The position numbers were made by a program, and so were the translations under genes. A stretch of DNA of 64,000 nucleotides, taken from the NCBI GenBank assembly GCA_018398815.1, contig CM031616.1:70379684-70443683 (forward strand), read 5' to 3'. Source of the DNA: Conus ventricosus. Taxonomy: Eukaryota; Mollusca; Gastropoda; Neogastropoda; Conidae. Positions 21,514 to 33,289 of the stretch are shown piece by piece. The notes beneath the pieces are model-generated. The model saw only the letters and a list, made by a program, of their open reading frames with translations, had not been told where the DNA came from and did no database searches. Each line of letters opens with the position of its first letter. The stretch's first letter is position 1.

Positions 21514-22215
21514 ATGGTTTGTAACAATAACAACTCAGACCGCCCTTGTTTTACTGCCAATTCTATATAACGAATGCGGAACCAGAACTGGTCGCGCTCC
21601 ATGAATTATTCTTACAAAGTCGTAGGGTTTATATAAGCAAAGCAAGGAGAATATAAGATTAAAAAAAGTTAATAATAGAGGACATTAGTTAGCCAGTTAA
21701 CCATACCTGATGGTTATTACGGGTTTTGCTCGCTAAAAGAAGCAATGCAGTAACTTCGACATTGCTCTCAAACTTAACAATGCGAATCTGAAAACAATGT
21801 TGGGACCTTCAAACTGAAGAAGAAGAAGGTAGGGTTCTATTTTGATAAAGAGCTAGCTAAATGTTAGGCTTTACAACTTGTCATGGGCTTCAGACTGTTT
21901 AGAGTTACGTTCAAACAAAACTACTTATGAGGAGAAAATCCGCTCGATCTTGCATTACATTCATTATCTTTTGTCATTTGGTTGAGCTGAGCCTGATGAA
22001 AACATATATGATGGAAGGCCCTCAACTGTTTTAAGAGCTCTTCCGTCAGGGAAAGCTGCATATTGCGATTTGAAATTATACAAATTCCCTAATTTACAGT
22101 TTAAAAGATTAGTTTGTGCGGTGGGTCGGATCTTTTAATATAAAAATCAAAGACAAAAGCGGGGGGAAAAGTTGTGAAATGTGATTAACCTTGCACATTT
22201 GTTTTGGAAATAAAT
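21514..22215 (+). pseudogene. Candidate Polinton minor virion (penton-like) gene, frameshifted
   Basis: Starts ATGGTTTGTAAC at 21514 after an A-rich leader. Visible fragments: DGYYGFCSLKEAM (about 21710), KVGFYFDKELA (about 21830) and INIKIKDKSGGK-like residues near the end (about 22140), with other frames between. The overall pattern resembles a conserved Polinton virion gene of about 230 codons, possibly the single jelly-roll minor capsid protein. That assignment is recollection-based. Several frame breaks. Confidence 0.4.
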
Positions 22216-22232
22216 AGACGTTTACTAAAAAT

Positions 22233-22740
22233 AATGTCGCGCGGGCCAGAGAATCAGGAGTTACATTAGCGCCTGTAGTGTAGAACCTCTAGAATTAAAG
22301 GACCTTGCGGAAGTTGCGAGGACTTTGAACAGAACGGTGAGATAGGCGCTTTGTAGGTTTTGAGTACACTAATAGATGGTGATTATAAACGCAAAGAGCG
22401 TTGGCGACAGCAAAAGTTTCCTAAACTAGAACAACTGCGCAATCTTGAGGCAAATAATGGTGGCCAGTATGAATATAAAATAGTTCGAATAACCTGACCT
22501 CAAATGGCACTTTAGAACCATATTTTGAATGGGAAATAAAAATTGTATTCATAAGCCCAGTTTACATATTTTAGCGCCAAAAAAGTTTCAGAAAAAGCAT
22601 TCAACTCTGCCTTTACATGTAAGTCTTATGCGGACGACAATAGTCGAAAAGAAATTGAAATAACGCGTTATGGGAAAAAACAAGTACATCCTCCACAAGA
22701 AAAGAAACAGTTGTAAAAAAAGCTTCTAAAATACTGTTCT
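22233..22740 (+). pseudogene. Uncharacterised Polinton gene, frameshifted
   Basis: Begins ATGTCGCGCGG at 22233, 18 bp after the preceding gene. Later frames show NNGGQYEYKIVRIT (about 22455) and a Lys/Glu-rich tail ending near 22720. No catalytic residues of the adenain protease, which is otherwise missing from this copy, could be identified. Confidence 0.35.
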
Positions 22741-22989
22741 TTCCAAGCAGATAAATTAGGAGACTCGTTACAATAATATTTGAAATTTCTTTCTTTAAAG
22801 ATGTGGAATTGGATGGGGTTGTTGGGCGTTAGTGACGGACCTTATAAAAGGAATTAATATTAGCTGGCAAAAACTTAGACGTTGTAAACGTCTTAACGTT
22901 ACCATGGCGTTCTTCACAATGGTGAGGATATTATGATCATAACAACAAAGCAACAAAATCAATGTTGACTTAATTAGAACAATCTTACA

Positions 22990-23650
22990 GAACTGAATTG
23001 GATTAATCTTACACTTTTAGCCGCTTAGGGTTTTTATATACTGAAACAAGTTTTGAGGAGAGTATGATAAATATAATACTGGATTAGATTAAAATTCTGT
23101 TATAAAACTTTGGGAGCAGTAAAACTTTATGACAAGAACCCCTCATTCGATCATTTATTGTGACAAAACTGGTGTGGAAAAAAACAATATTTATACCTCA
23201 ACTGTTACAAAACAGTTTATCGTTAAATTTTAATCATATTGTGATTTTCTGTCCACACTTAATGGAAACAAAGCATATCATGATAGAAGGTTTATATATG
23301 AACAGATGATGACATATATTTTGTTGATCCTAGCAATAACTAAGCGAGTGTTTTAGAACAGTTTTAATAGATTGTTTGAAGGAACGCAGACACTAATTTA
23401 TTATAGATGACTTTCGGCAGAAAGAAGACATAGTTAAAAAGAGAAACCACTTTGTCAAAACTAGCTTTCAGTGGAAGGAAATGCTGGGATTAGTTGTGTG
23501 GATTTTATGACAATAATATAACTCGGTTTTAAAAGACGTTAGAGAGCCAGTTAAAGGACTGTAGTTTATTTCACATGAAAGATCAGAGATGCATTTGATG
23601 AATGTTGGCGTGAAATGATGTTATAATATGACCAGAAAACATAGGATTAA
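22990..23650 (+). pseudogene. A32/FtsK-type packaging ATPase of the Polinton, degraded
   Basis: Predicted to pump DNA into the capsid. The Walker B motif IIDD is at 23400-23411 after a frame slip. KKRNHFVK and FSGR (about 23440-23480) follow, the order expected in Polinton ATPases, and REPVKG-like residues are near 23550. The Walker A position (23161-23184) reads DKTGVEKN instead of GxxxxGK(T/S), so the P-loop is damaged or mis-sequenced. The 5' boundary is uncertain; coding may begin further left (from about 22800). Confidence 0.6.
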
Positions 23651-23669
23651 ACAAAAATTAAAATCTGGG

Positions 23670-23852
23670 AAAATCTTTTAGTAATTAGTATTAAAACGAT
23701 AGACCCTAAACAGTATGTTTGTTGTTGATAATCGTTATTTTTGGTTTATTGAAGTTACTTGTCAGAGAACAGGGAAAACCTTTGTCTGGGCACTTTCGCC
23801 CGAAACTGGTTGAGGGCGAAAGTGGCCCAGAATGATGGTTTCCCTGTTCTCT
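23670..23852 (-). repeat. Right terminal inverted repeat of the Polinton
   Basis: Reverse complement of the left terminus, ending CCCTGTTCTCT at 23852. Carries the same internal palindrome (about 23791-23826). Compared with the left copy it has several indels. Confidence 0.9.
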
Positions 23853-23965
23853 ACTCCTCACTGGACACACCGTATCAGAAGTTGGTTTGTTTTATCCACT
23901 CCTCACTTGATACACCGTCATCAGAAGATGTTGTTTTTCACTCCTCACTGGACACACCGTCATCA
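23853..23965. repeat. Right-hand remainder of the 45-bp minisatellite
   Basis: Starts with the second ACTCC. Two and a half diverged units with internal deletions run into the gap. They differ from the thirteen uniform units on the left side of the Polinton. Confidence 0.9.
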
Positions 23966-24065
23966 NNNNNNNNNNNNNNNNNNNNNNNNNNNNNNNNNNN
24001 NNNNNNNNNNNNNNNNNNNNNNNNNNNNNNNNNNNNNNNNNNNNNNNNNNNNNNNNNNNNNNNNN
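23966..24065. other. 100-N assembly gap
   Basis: Exactly 100 N, the usual placeholder for a gap of unknown size. It starts inside a tandem array. Confidence 0.99.
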
Positions 24066-25790
24066 AGGCAACATGTCCGTTTAATGTCCCGGTACAATAA
24101 AGTTATATGACGGCTAATCAAAATGATGACATTACTCAGTCCTCACACACATACATTCAAAAAGATAAACTGATAAAAGGTAAAATGATCATCATTTGTA
24201 ATGGTTTTCTGTTTTTCCCCCCTAGGATGTTGCCCCTACAAAAAAAAAATGAACATAGGATTGTCTGAAGATGTTCAAAAAAAATGGTAACTAAATTCTA
24301 CAAATCACTTTATCAAAATGTCAGAAGTACTTTTATAAAAACCGCCAACTTTTCTTTTTTTTTTCTTCCTTCAAAAGGGAAAGAAAGACAGAAAAGGTTA
24401 ACATGCACTTGTGAAAAACTTGTTGTTTCACTAATGTAAGTGTGGGGATGGATGATTTTATGTATTGTCAAAAACCTCCCACTTTAGCACCTTTCTCTAA
24501 AAACCCCATGCTGGTAGAAGTTCCCCAACAGAAAAGGGGATACACTTTGATGTATTTGTTTGCACCCCACCCAGAGGGGGGAAAAAAGCCCAGAAACAAG
24601 CCCGCATGGAAAAAAACAGGATTGCAAAAAAACTGGTCACGGCTTCATGTCTGTACAGGAGATCCCTTAAAAGGGTCTTGTATCCCCCCCACAGTGAAAA
24701 AAGGTTTGGGGGTTAAATTTTTTTCTCCGCACACACGGCATAAAACCTCAGTTAGACTTTGTCACATGAGTGAGGCACACCACACAACACGCAGAGTAAA
24801 AGTAAAATACAGTTAGCATTGTGCTGTGTGAGGCACACAACAAAGCTCAAAGAAAAAAGAAAAGTCTTGTATGCCCAAAAAATAACCTTTATGATTTTTA
24901 AAATGGCCTGCAACAGTCTCTTATTACAGTCGGGTAGTATACATGTTTACTTTGATTAGTATAACGGAATGGGGGTTTATCAAATTTTGCATTTGAATGT
25001 CCTTTTGACTGCCTAAAAATTTAACGGGAAAATAATAAAACATTGCTTCTAAAAATTGATATGTTCAACATTCCCAAAAAAAATTCCCCAAAAAAAACGT
25101 GGAATGATGAAAAAATCAAACAGATGTCAAAAATTTACAGCTGACCGTGACAAAAAAAAAAAAAAATCACACAGATTATACCCGTAAAATTATAAAAAAA
25201 ATGGGTAAAGACTGTAAATTCAAAATGATATGTCCTATCATTTCCCTTTTGGGGTTCCATTACTTAATGCAAAAAATTATACAAAATTAACTACAAGATC
25301 AAGTAAAAGGCTGAATGAAAATAACTCCCGGGCCACACCTCAATAAATCGCAGATTTGCTCATTACAGTTGGCGCAACGCAACAAAATTTCAATATTTTC
25401 CCCATGTTGATAGTTGCTTTCATAATTTCTTCGATTAAATCCCGTCCCCGCAGAAGAAAAAAAAAACTTAGCTTTACAAATGCTAAGGGTTTAGTGCCGG
25501 TATGTGAACCAGTTTTAAAACAATCTAAAGTAAGGGTAATTTAAAATTTGTTTGGATTTAGGGCAAGCCATTTGGATTCAAAAGACCGATTTTTTTAAGT
25601 TTATGGCAAAAAGGGATCAGTATCCAGTTTCTTTTTTTTTTTTTTCCTGGCGAGTTGAGTGTAGGTATTTTTTTTCCAGTCTTAAAATTTTGATTTTATA
25701 AAATGTTGATCAGTACCAAGAATGTCTTTTTTAAAATATATTTAGGTATATTGGAGCAGTGTGCTTTAACAGTTTTGAAACTCTTTCCAG
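24066..25790. other. AT-rich intergenic DNA with inflated homopolymers
   Basis: No gene recognised. Many A, G and C runs of 4-9 bases are out of keeping with the rest of the window. Short ORFs here show no known motif. Confidence 0.6.
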
Positions 25791-26871
25791 GAAGAGGGGG
25801 GGAGGAGGGGGGGGAGGAGAGGGGGGAGAAGAGTGGGGAAGGGTATAAGGGAGAAGGGCAGAGGCACAAGACGGGGGAAAAAAAGGGGGGGGGTGGGGGG
25901 CAGCGGGGGGAAAAGGGAGGGGAGAGCAGGAGGGGGACAAGGTGGGAAGAGAGAGGGAAACAGCAAGGGAGAGACAGCAGGGGGGAGACGGGGAGCAGGA
26001 ACAGGGGAAAAGAGTGGGGAGAGAGAGGGAGCAGAGTGGGGAGAGAGAGGGAGCAGGACAAGGGCCAAGAGGGGAAAGCAGGAAACAGAGGGAAAAGAGG
26101 TGGGAGGAGGGGGGCAGGAAAAGGGACAAGAGAGTGGGGAGAGAGAGGAAGCAGGGGCAGCAGGAGCGAGGGACAAGGTGGGGGGGAGGCAGCAGAGGGA
26201 GAAGGAAGGGGACACGGGACAAGAGAGGAGACGCGGGGGGTCAGGGAGGGGAGGGACAAGAGTGGGGAGAGAAGCAGAGGGAAAAGGGGGGGGGGGGACA
26301 GGGGGGAGGGACAGCCAGGAGGGGGGGGGACAGCAGGGAGGGGAGGGGAGGGGAAGCAGGGCGGGGGGGGGAGGGGAAACAGAGGGGGGACGCAGGGCGG
26401 GGAGGGAGGGGAAAAGAGGGCGGGGAGGGGAGGGGCGGGGGAGCAGGGCAGGGGGGGGGGGAGGGAGGGGGGAGGGGGGGGGGGGAGGGGGGGGGAAGCG
26501 GGGGGGGGGGGGCAGGGGGGGGGAGGGGGGGGGGGGGGGGGGACAGTGGGGCGGGGAGGGGGACAGCGGGGAGGGGAGGGGGGGAGGGGGGGGAGGGGGG
26601 GCGGGGAGGGGACAGCAGGGGGGAGGGGAAGAGGGGGGGGGGAGGGGGGGGAGGGGCAGAGGGGGGGGGAGGGCGGGAGGGGACAGCATGGAGGGTAGGA
26701 GAAGGAGGGGGGACAGCGGGGGAGGGGAGGGGAGGGCGGGGGGGGGGACAGCAGGGGGGGGACAGCAGGGCGGGGAGGGGGGGGGGGACAGCAGGGGGGG
26801 ACGCGGGGCGGGGGGGGGGGGGACGCAGGGGGGGAAGGGGCGGGGAGGGAAAGGGGAGGGGCAGCTTTGGG

Positions 26872-26906
<35 letters not shown>

Positions 26907-26913
26907 TTCTGTT

Positions 26914-26970
<57 letters not shown>

Positions 26971-27045
26971 TTCTCCCCCCCCCTTCTCCCTCTGTCCCCC
27001 CAGCCCCCCCCCTTCCCCCTCTGCTGCCCCCCACCCCCCTCCTTC

Positions 27046-27083
<38 letters not shown>

Positions 27084-27118
27084 TTCTGCTGCCCCCCCCC
27101 CTTCCCCTTGCTGCAGAA
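25791..27118. repeat. Extreme G-rich block followed by C-rich block
   Basis: 25791-26875 is almost only G and A with short CAGCAG- or ACAGC-type interruptions. At 26876 it switches to C-rich sequence to about 27113. The C-rich part contains CTGCTGCCCC-like motifs complementary to the G-rich part. The ORFs of 300-480 residues (Gly/Arg- or Pro-rich) are compositional artefacts. It could be a real G-quadruplex-prone satellite or a read-through/consensus error. Confidence 0.85.
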
Positions 27119-27120
27119 AA

Positions 27121-27173
27121 GATATAAGATAAGTTCTTAAGCCCAGCCAACCGCAAAGGGCCACATCAGGGCT
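27121..27173 (-). repeat. Copy A of a short dispersed retroposon tail
   Basis: Contains the AAGCCCAGCC...GGGCCACATCAGG core shared with 33075-33130, 43356-43403 and 59125-59178. Read on the minus strand it ends in a TTATC-type tail. Its 5' extension beyond 27173 resembles that at 33130 for about 40 bp. Confidence 0.7.
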
Positions 27174-30100
27174 TTTATTAAAAAAATCAATCAAAGTCAT
27201 TTAAAAAAAAAAAAAAAAAACTTCTAGGGAAAGGGGACCAGGGGAGAAGGAGAGCTAAGGAGAAGGGAAAAGAGTTCCAGCTGGATCTGGTCGAAGGGAA
27301 CAAAAGTGAATTCTGGCAAATTTCCCCCCAAATCGAACAATCGGTACGACATCGACGCCCCCCATCCAAAATAGTGGGTTCGAATCCCGCAGTGCCAGGG
27401 GGGAAAAAAAAAAAGTTGGGAGTAGAAAGGCATCTGGGCGCCGTGACCCTAAGAATGTGAGGAGTTCGAGCCCGGGCCCTGTTGAGGGGGAGTTCTTCTC
27501 TGAAGACCCCGTGTCAAGTTTCCCCGTTTTTATCCTCCCACTAAATGAAACAAGTTCCAAGTTATTTCACCCTTGTGTTGTTTCAGGTGATGTAAAATTA
27601 CTGCATTTCGGTTTTTTACATTTTGTCTGCCTTCTAAACCCCAAAAGGTGTTTTACATTAGGCTTTTTCTGCCTTTTATATCCTAAAAGGTATTTTACAA
27701 CAGAAAATTTTTAATAGTGAACACAAAGGAAATAACCAACTGAAACAGTCAAAAAAAAACACAGGAACTTGCTTATTTTTACATATCCCACTCGCTGAAG
27801 TGTTCCTTAAAGTTTTTGTAACCGTCTCCCTGATTAAAAAAATTAAAATAGTCGCACACTCACCCTGCAAAATTCTGCTCGCCCAAGCCAAACACCCCCT
27901 CTTCCAAGCCCCCTCCCCCCTAACAAAAAGATGTTAGAGGGTAAAACCCCATGCCCCGCAGAACAAATTTTCATTAAAAGTTCTTTCATCATTCTTGCAG
28001 GTCCCCCGAGGCTAACAAATAGTTTGTAAAATGGAACACTTGAGTTTCTGAATTGTTCCATGCGGCATAAAACAAGAGATGGCCGCCCCCCGTGGTTGAA
28101 GGGAGAAGACCTTGCACCAACTAAAGATTTTTCTCAGAATTAACTCTACTTTGAGGGATAGTTAAGTTTTTTTCACTCCTTCTGTCTCTCTGCCCGCAAG
28201 AGTTGTCAGTCTTGAACTGAAAAATACTGCTTTTTTTCAAAACTTGTTTTCTAAAGCCTTCATACAGTATTTTAAACATACTTAAAGTTTTAAAAAGTAG
28301 AAAAGGAAAAAAAATTTCCCCCCACAGTTGATTGTTTAAAAGTATCCTCCCCCCCAAATTTTTTAAATAGCAGGAAAAAACTTTGTATTTTTTTACTCTT
28401 GTTCATCATTTTGGTGGTGACATGAATAACTGTCCCCCGGGCTTAAAAAAAAATATGGGTGCTTTTTAATACATTTTAAATACTAGACTGCTTTGCAAAA
28501 TAGATTAGGTGGTTTGTAAATTATTCAAATCTGCTGTTTCTAAAATTGTTCCATCCATAGGCATTATATGCAAGCAGTACACAATGGATTGTCCCCCAGT
28601 GCTTCAAAGGACAAAAGAAAAGCAACAAGCTTAGCTCTTTAAATTTAAAAAAGCTTTTGATGGCCAGTCAGTATTCTTCCCATCCTTGTCTCTTGCCCAC
28701 AAAAGTTGCTATCCTGAATGAAAAAAAACTTCCTTACTTTTCTATTACAAAAATTAATTTTCAACCCAAACTTTCATCTATCATAAATTCATATACAATG
28801 ATAAACAAAATTTCCTAAACAGCCCCCAAAAAAAAAAAAAAAAGTAGTGCAAAAACAAATTTCTAAAGTTTTGATATGTTTAAAATATAGCTTCCCCCTT
28901 TTAATCAGCAGGAATAATCCTAGAATTTTTTACCTCTTGTGCTCAATCGGAGGTACACACAAACTGTCTGCGATTTAAAGGCCAACACTAGTTTCCTCAG
29001 CCTGGGCATGCTCCAGATTAACAATGCAAAGAAAGCGCTTTTTCATCGTTTAAAAAGGTTATACGCGAATGCGCAGTTCTACAGTAACCCTAGTCTAACA
29101 GCAGCAAAATCATCCCTTCCCCCCCTCCCAACGATTTATCTCACAAGCAAAAACCAAGGGTAATAAGGTCACGGCGACAGTCGCCAAACCTGACCGAAAA
29201 AATGCCCGGGACCCTTGAGCCCTCCCTGTCGCAGCGGGGCATTTATGGTGAGCTTCCCGACCCCCGCACTTGACGCAGCCCCTGGGAAGGTCTTGGTCGG
29301 TACAGGCCCCCCCCTCACCCCGAGGAATCTGCAGAAAACCACAGGAACAAAAACGCGAGAAGTTCAAAATCATTTAAATATGGGCGATGATGACAAAAAA
29401 AAGCGGGGGGAAAAAAACGGGGAAAAAAAGTCCAGGGTGGATAAACATTCAAGTGTCCCCACTCCCTCAACCCCTTTCTCCCCACCCATCTCTATTTTTT
29501 TTTAAAACTATTTCCCGGTACAAAAAATGATACTTGTTTCACCTGTAACGGTTTTATTCCCTCCTACACAAAATTTACCACACAAAATTAAACCCCCCCC
29601 CCCCCCCCCCCCCCAAAAAAAAACTTTTTTTCAAGATATTTTATATTCCTTTTACAGGATTATTCATTAAAAAACTTCACTTTCCCAAGAGATTCAATTT
29701 TTTTTTTTTTTTTTAAACCTATCAACGCTTCTCTAAACGCAGATGATCAAATACCGAAAAAAAAAACTGATAGACAAGTCAAAGCTCTCGCTTACTCCCT
29801 TTACTCCGTTTCAATATACTTCTAAAAGTGACTTTGGGCCCTGTTTTTTTAAAACTCATGGGTTTTACTCTGATTAACTTTTTCACTGAAAAAAAAATAA
29901 AATTGAGTTTAAAACTATTTCAAATATGACCCAAAATAAATGGCAGTTAAAGATTCTATCATAAAAGGGACATGCTGTCCGTAAAAGGCTGTCTACAGAG
30001 GGACCTGACGTTATAATCCAGCTTTGTAGGATTTGGGATGAGTTGCTGGGCTTCAGTAAAACCCAAAATGACAAATTGTTCCAAACCCGACTTGAACCTC

Positions 30101-30330
30101 TTTGGAACCCTCCCGCAAGGCAATAACTGCAAACCCATTACAACCAATAGGCCCAGTAAGAGTTGCTTCCCCTTTTCCCTTTCCTCGGCTGACCGCAAAA
30201 GGGCCTATCGTGGGTTTTCACCCTTTAACTCGGTATGAAAAAAAGATCTATTTTTTTAAAAAAAAAAAAAAAAAAAAAAGGGGGGGGGGGGGGGGGGATA
30301 AATCGTTGAACCCGATTTTGTAAAGAAAGA
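27174..30330. other. AT-rich intergenic DNA, low sequence quality likely
   Basis: Contains tRNA-like B-box words at 27376-27390 and 27461-27475, several A or C homopolymers over 15 bases (27203-27220, 29589-29614), and an A-run joined to a G-run at 30259-30297. No coding exon recognised. Confidence 0.5.
27300..27530 (+). repeat. Possible tRNA-related SINE fragments
   Basis: GGGTTCGAATCCCGC (27376-27390) matches the Pol III B box, and GGAGTTCGAGCCCGG (27461-27475) is a second, weaker match. No A box at proper spacing was found, and no cloverleaf could be drawn. A SINE head is the most likely reading. Confidence 0.4.
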
Positions 30331-31500
30331 AACGCACACACACCTGAATTTCCTTATCTTTCTTTTAGTTCAATATTCTTGGATCAGATGACAAATGTTG
30401 ATCTCTTTGAGAAATTCACATCAGGTGGGACATCTCTGAATAAGACTTTGTCGGGCAAAGTCTGCTGTAAACTGTTTATGTCTGACAACATGCAAGTCCC
30501 AACACTCTGTAACTGTATAAAGTCCCATGTCTAGTAATTTGTTCATCTTTTAAGTTTGTACAAGGACATGTTTTACTCATTTTACTGTTAGCGGAACATA
30601 AAATGGAATGCACCATGGAGCTCCCCCCCCCCCCCCCCACTTATCGACACCACAAACTTTCCTGTAATAGTATCAGTTTTGAAGTAGACAGAACAGGACA
30701 TTGTGATATCCTGTGAACAAGTTACTGGGCAGATTACTGTGGAACAGGTATTTCTTGCTTATATGGGACACCTGTGGGTCATCACCATCATCCATCTTGT
30801 GTGACATTGTGATGTTAACACCAACGCCCTAATCGGTTGAGAAAAAAACAAAAATACTCCAAACTGCTTGCAAATAGCAACAGCTCCTGATTGTGGTGAC
30901 TATCTGCATACTGATGAGATTATTTTCATTTTTCACTAAAATGCAGAGTATTGTTGATAACACTTTACATAAAATGTATAGATTTGAAACTATAATCACA
31001 TAAAGGGAGGTGCAGAAATTACTCCCAGCTTACTGGTTGGGCATTTGAGGACAGTACTTCTCTGGCACCTTTGGATACACCTTGTTCTTGTCTGCCTTTT
31101 GACTGACTCTGGGCAAAGGTCCAGTGATGGTGAGGAAAGCCCCACTGACCGCAGGCACAGTCCTGTTGATGGCAGGAAAGACTGCAACCCATGATTCTCT
31201 TCAGAGGGCATGAACCATGTAGCGAAAGCTTGGCTGCGGATGGAGCTGTGCTCTTCACCTGTCAGAACGGCTATGAGTAGAGCTGCAGGATGCACACGGC
31301 AGTCTGCCTGCTGTGTGGCGTCTGTGGCCAGTGGACTCTGCAGTCATGAAATGCCGGGCTGGTCAACCCATTGGGGCACAACCATGGAGGTTCTGTCGTG
31401 TCTTGCCCAATGGCCATCACACTATGGCATATGCCAGGGAGCAGTTGCGTCCCTTTACATCTTGGTGGCAGCACCCGTGTTTGCCTGCACCTGTGTCAAC
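30331..31500. other. Intergenic DNA
   Basis: No recognised gene. ORFs at 31019-31300 (minus) and 31210-31560 (plus) are mutually antisense and show no known domain. A C-run lies at 30626-30639. Confidence 0.5.
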
Positions 31501-31512
31501 AGAGTGCAGACT

Positions 31513-31620
31513 TACAAACATGGTGCTGGGTTGCTCACAGTTGGCTGGTTTGGCTGTTGAGGACTGTACAAACATGGTGCTGGGTTGCTCACAGTTGGCT
31601 GCTTTGGCCGTTGAGGACAG
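31513..31620. repeat. 54-bp tandem duplication
   Basis: Two copies (31513-31566 and 31567-31620), differing at a few positions. Confidence 0.85.
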
Positions 31621-32860
31621 TCCTCTGGATCCCATTGGCATTTTGGGGTGTATCTTTTTCTTCTGCATGCTGATTTTCCATTTTAACAATCTTAGAACAT
31701 CGAAAGTAACATCTTTATCTTACTTAAGTATGCAGAGTTTTTAAAGTATCTTCATCTCACCCACCAACACAAAAGCTACATGACATCAAAGTTGGCAACT
31801 ATGACGATCACACGTGTTCTCAACCACTGTGAAAGTGCTCTACTACAAGCTGTCACCTACAGTCTACCCCTCACACTGTCTTGTGAAAGTCCTGCTAACC
31901 ATCAACTTCAGTCAAGAGAGACAAGTGCAATATTTCAAATTTTGGTGAAATGCATCTACCTGCACATTAAGTAACACTTAGCATAACTATAGCTAACTGA
32001 ATTTGAAACATCTGAATTTGTCCTAAAGTGAATCACATGACACAAATTAGGAACAACGTAATAATTCAAGTATTTGTAATGATGTGATAAAATCCAATGG
32101 GGTGTGATTTTAGTACACTGTCAGTTGCAGCAAGCTCTTACACATATCCCACCTCTCTGGATCCATGAGATATCACTTGTAAGGTCAGAGAACTTTTTTC
32201 CCCCTCGTTTAGATACTAGACTGGAATGCCAGTTTTACATGCATTAATATTTTCTAACTAGTCTCTTTGATGAACCATTGTAAAAAGTCTTAGCAGAACT
32301 GCTAATTTACCAAATTCAGGACTTTTCTTTTATTGTCCTTTATAAAAAAATTCATTCTTTTTTTATGTAATTATGTTCATACTGCCATTCCTGTGGCAAT
32401 TCACTGTTCATGATCAAAGGGCCCCACTGGACTTCTTAATCAACCAGGCTGGAAAACCGATTAGAAGGGAGTGGGAGATAGGAATGGGTGCTTTTCAAAT
32501 GTTTGTGAAAGCGGCAGAGAGGGCGGGGTAAAACATTTCGCCCAGATAACAATGTGCCGAAAATGCCCCAAAAGAGTGATCCTCTTAGTTTTATTCTTGA
32601 CTCGTTCATCATTACACTTATCAAACCAACACCACCTTCACATGATCTTCAAGCCTGGCCCCTGCCCTGAAGTATCTTCAGACTTGCTCAACAATATCAA
32701 GGCCGTGACTGCCAACATACTTAACTACGGGGTGAAGCACCAAAATCACGAAAAGAAAGGTGGATCTGGTGATATAACTGGGTTTCGACCTGTGCGAACA
32801 GGGACAGCTTTGCTGTGTGCGAGTCAATCGGTTCAGTGCTCCACTGTTAAGGTGAGAAGC
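31621..32860. other. Intergenic DNA
   Basis: AT-rich. No coding exon, RNA gene or element boundary identified. Confidence 0.5.
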
Positions 32861-32984
32861 CCTCCAAGAGCCAGGCAAACTGGGTCCCTGAAGGGATAAT
32901 ACTGAAAGCAGTCTACCAACAACCTCCAAGAGCCAGGCAAACTGGGTCCCTGAAGGGATAATACTGAAAGCAGTCTACCAACAA
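32861..32984. repeat. 62-bp perfect tandem duplication
   Basis: Copies at 32861-32922 and 32923-32984 appear identical, so the duplication is recent. Confidence 0.9.
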
Positions 32985-33074
32985 CTGGCAACTCCACCAA
33001 CAAAAAGGATGCAGAATTCTTCCTTTAGGACCTCATTTCCTTTCCAAATGAAGGACAAGGCTAGGTAAACGACG

Positions 33075-33130
33075 GTAAGGTAATGTTGCTTATAGCCCAG
33101 CCGACCACAAAGGGCCATATCAGGGCTGTC
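33075..33130 (-). repeat. Copy B of the short dispersed retroposon tail
   Basis: Shares the GCTTATAGCCCAGCCGACC core and GGGCCATATCAGGG. Flanking 5' sequence (to about 33290) partly resembles 30360-30440, suggesting a longer parental element. Confidence 0.75.
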
Positions 33131-33289
33131 ACCACGTTAAAATCAACTCACAAGTCATACAGTTAAAATACATGTGCTAAAAACATACCAGAAACTTTGT
33201 TAAAAATCTGTCTTCTGTAAAATCTTAAATCGGATGAAAAATGCTAATCTCTTTCAGAAACTCAAAGATCAGGTCAGGTAAGTCTGTGG

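Larger units (their letters stand above)
8221..23852. mobile_element. Polinton/Maverick DNA transposon, 15.6 kb
   Basis: Seen: terminal inverted repeats of roughly 180 bp beginning AGAGAACAGGG, a 5-bp duplication ACTCC, and internal genes for retroviral-type integrase, protein-primed PolB, double jelly-roll major capsid protein and A32/FtsK-type ATPase. Known: this set, with AG termini and 15-20 kb length, defines Polintons, self-synthesising elements that resemble viruses. Genes lie on both strands: a left minus-strand cluster (10.2-11.5 kb), a plus cluster with integrase (11.5-13.5 kb), a minus block of PolB and capsid (13.5-19.0 kb) and a right part of mostly plus-strand genes. I did not find the adenain-type protease. 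Most genes have frameshifts, so the copy is dead or badly sequenced. Confidence 0.93.

Noticed and set aside
25696..27200. Gly/Arg-rich and Pro-rich ORFs up to 486 residues
   Set aside because: Composition simply mirrors the G-rich and C-rich block; no start context, domain or splice signal.
27376..27390. Possible tRNA gene (B box GGGTTCGAATCCCGC)
   Set aside because: No A box at correct spacing and no acceptor stem; more likely a SINE fragment.
31210..31744. Overlapping ORFs of 100-143 residues near 31.3 kb
   Set aside because: Several frames on both strands are open over the same bases, part is a 54-bp tandem duplication, and there are no splice or domain signals.
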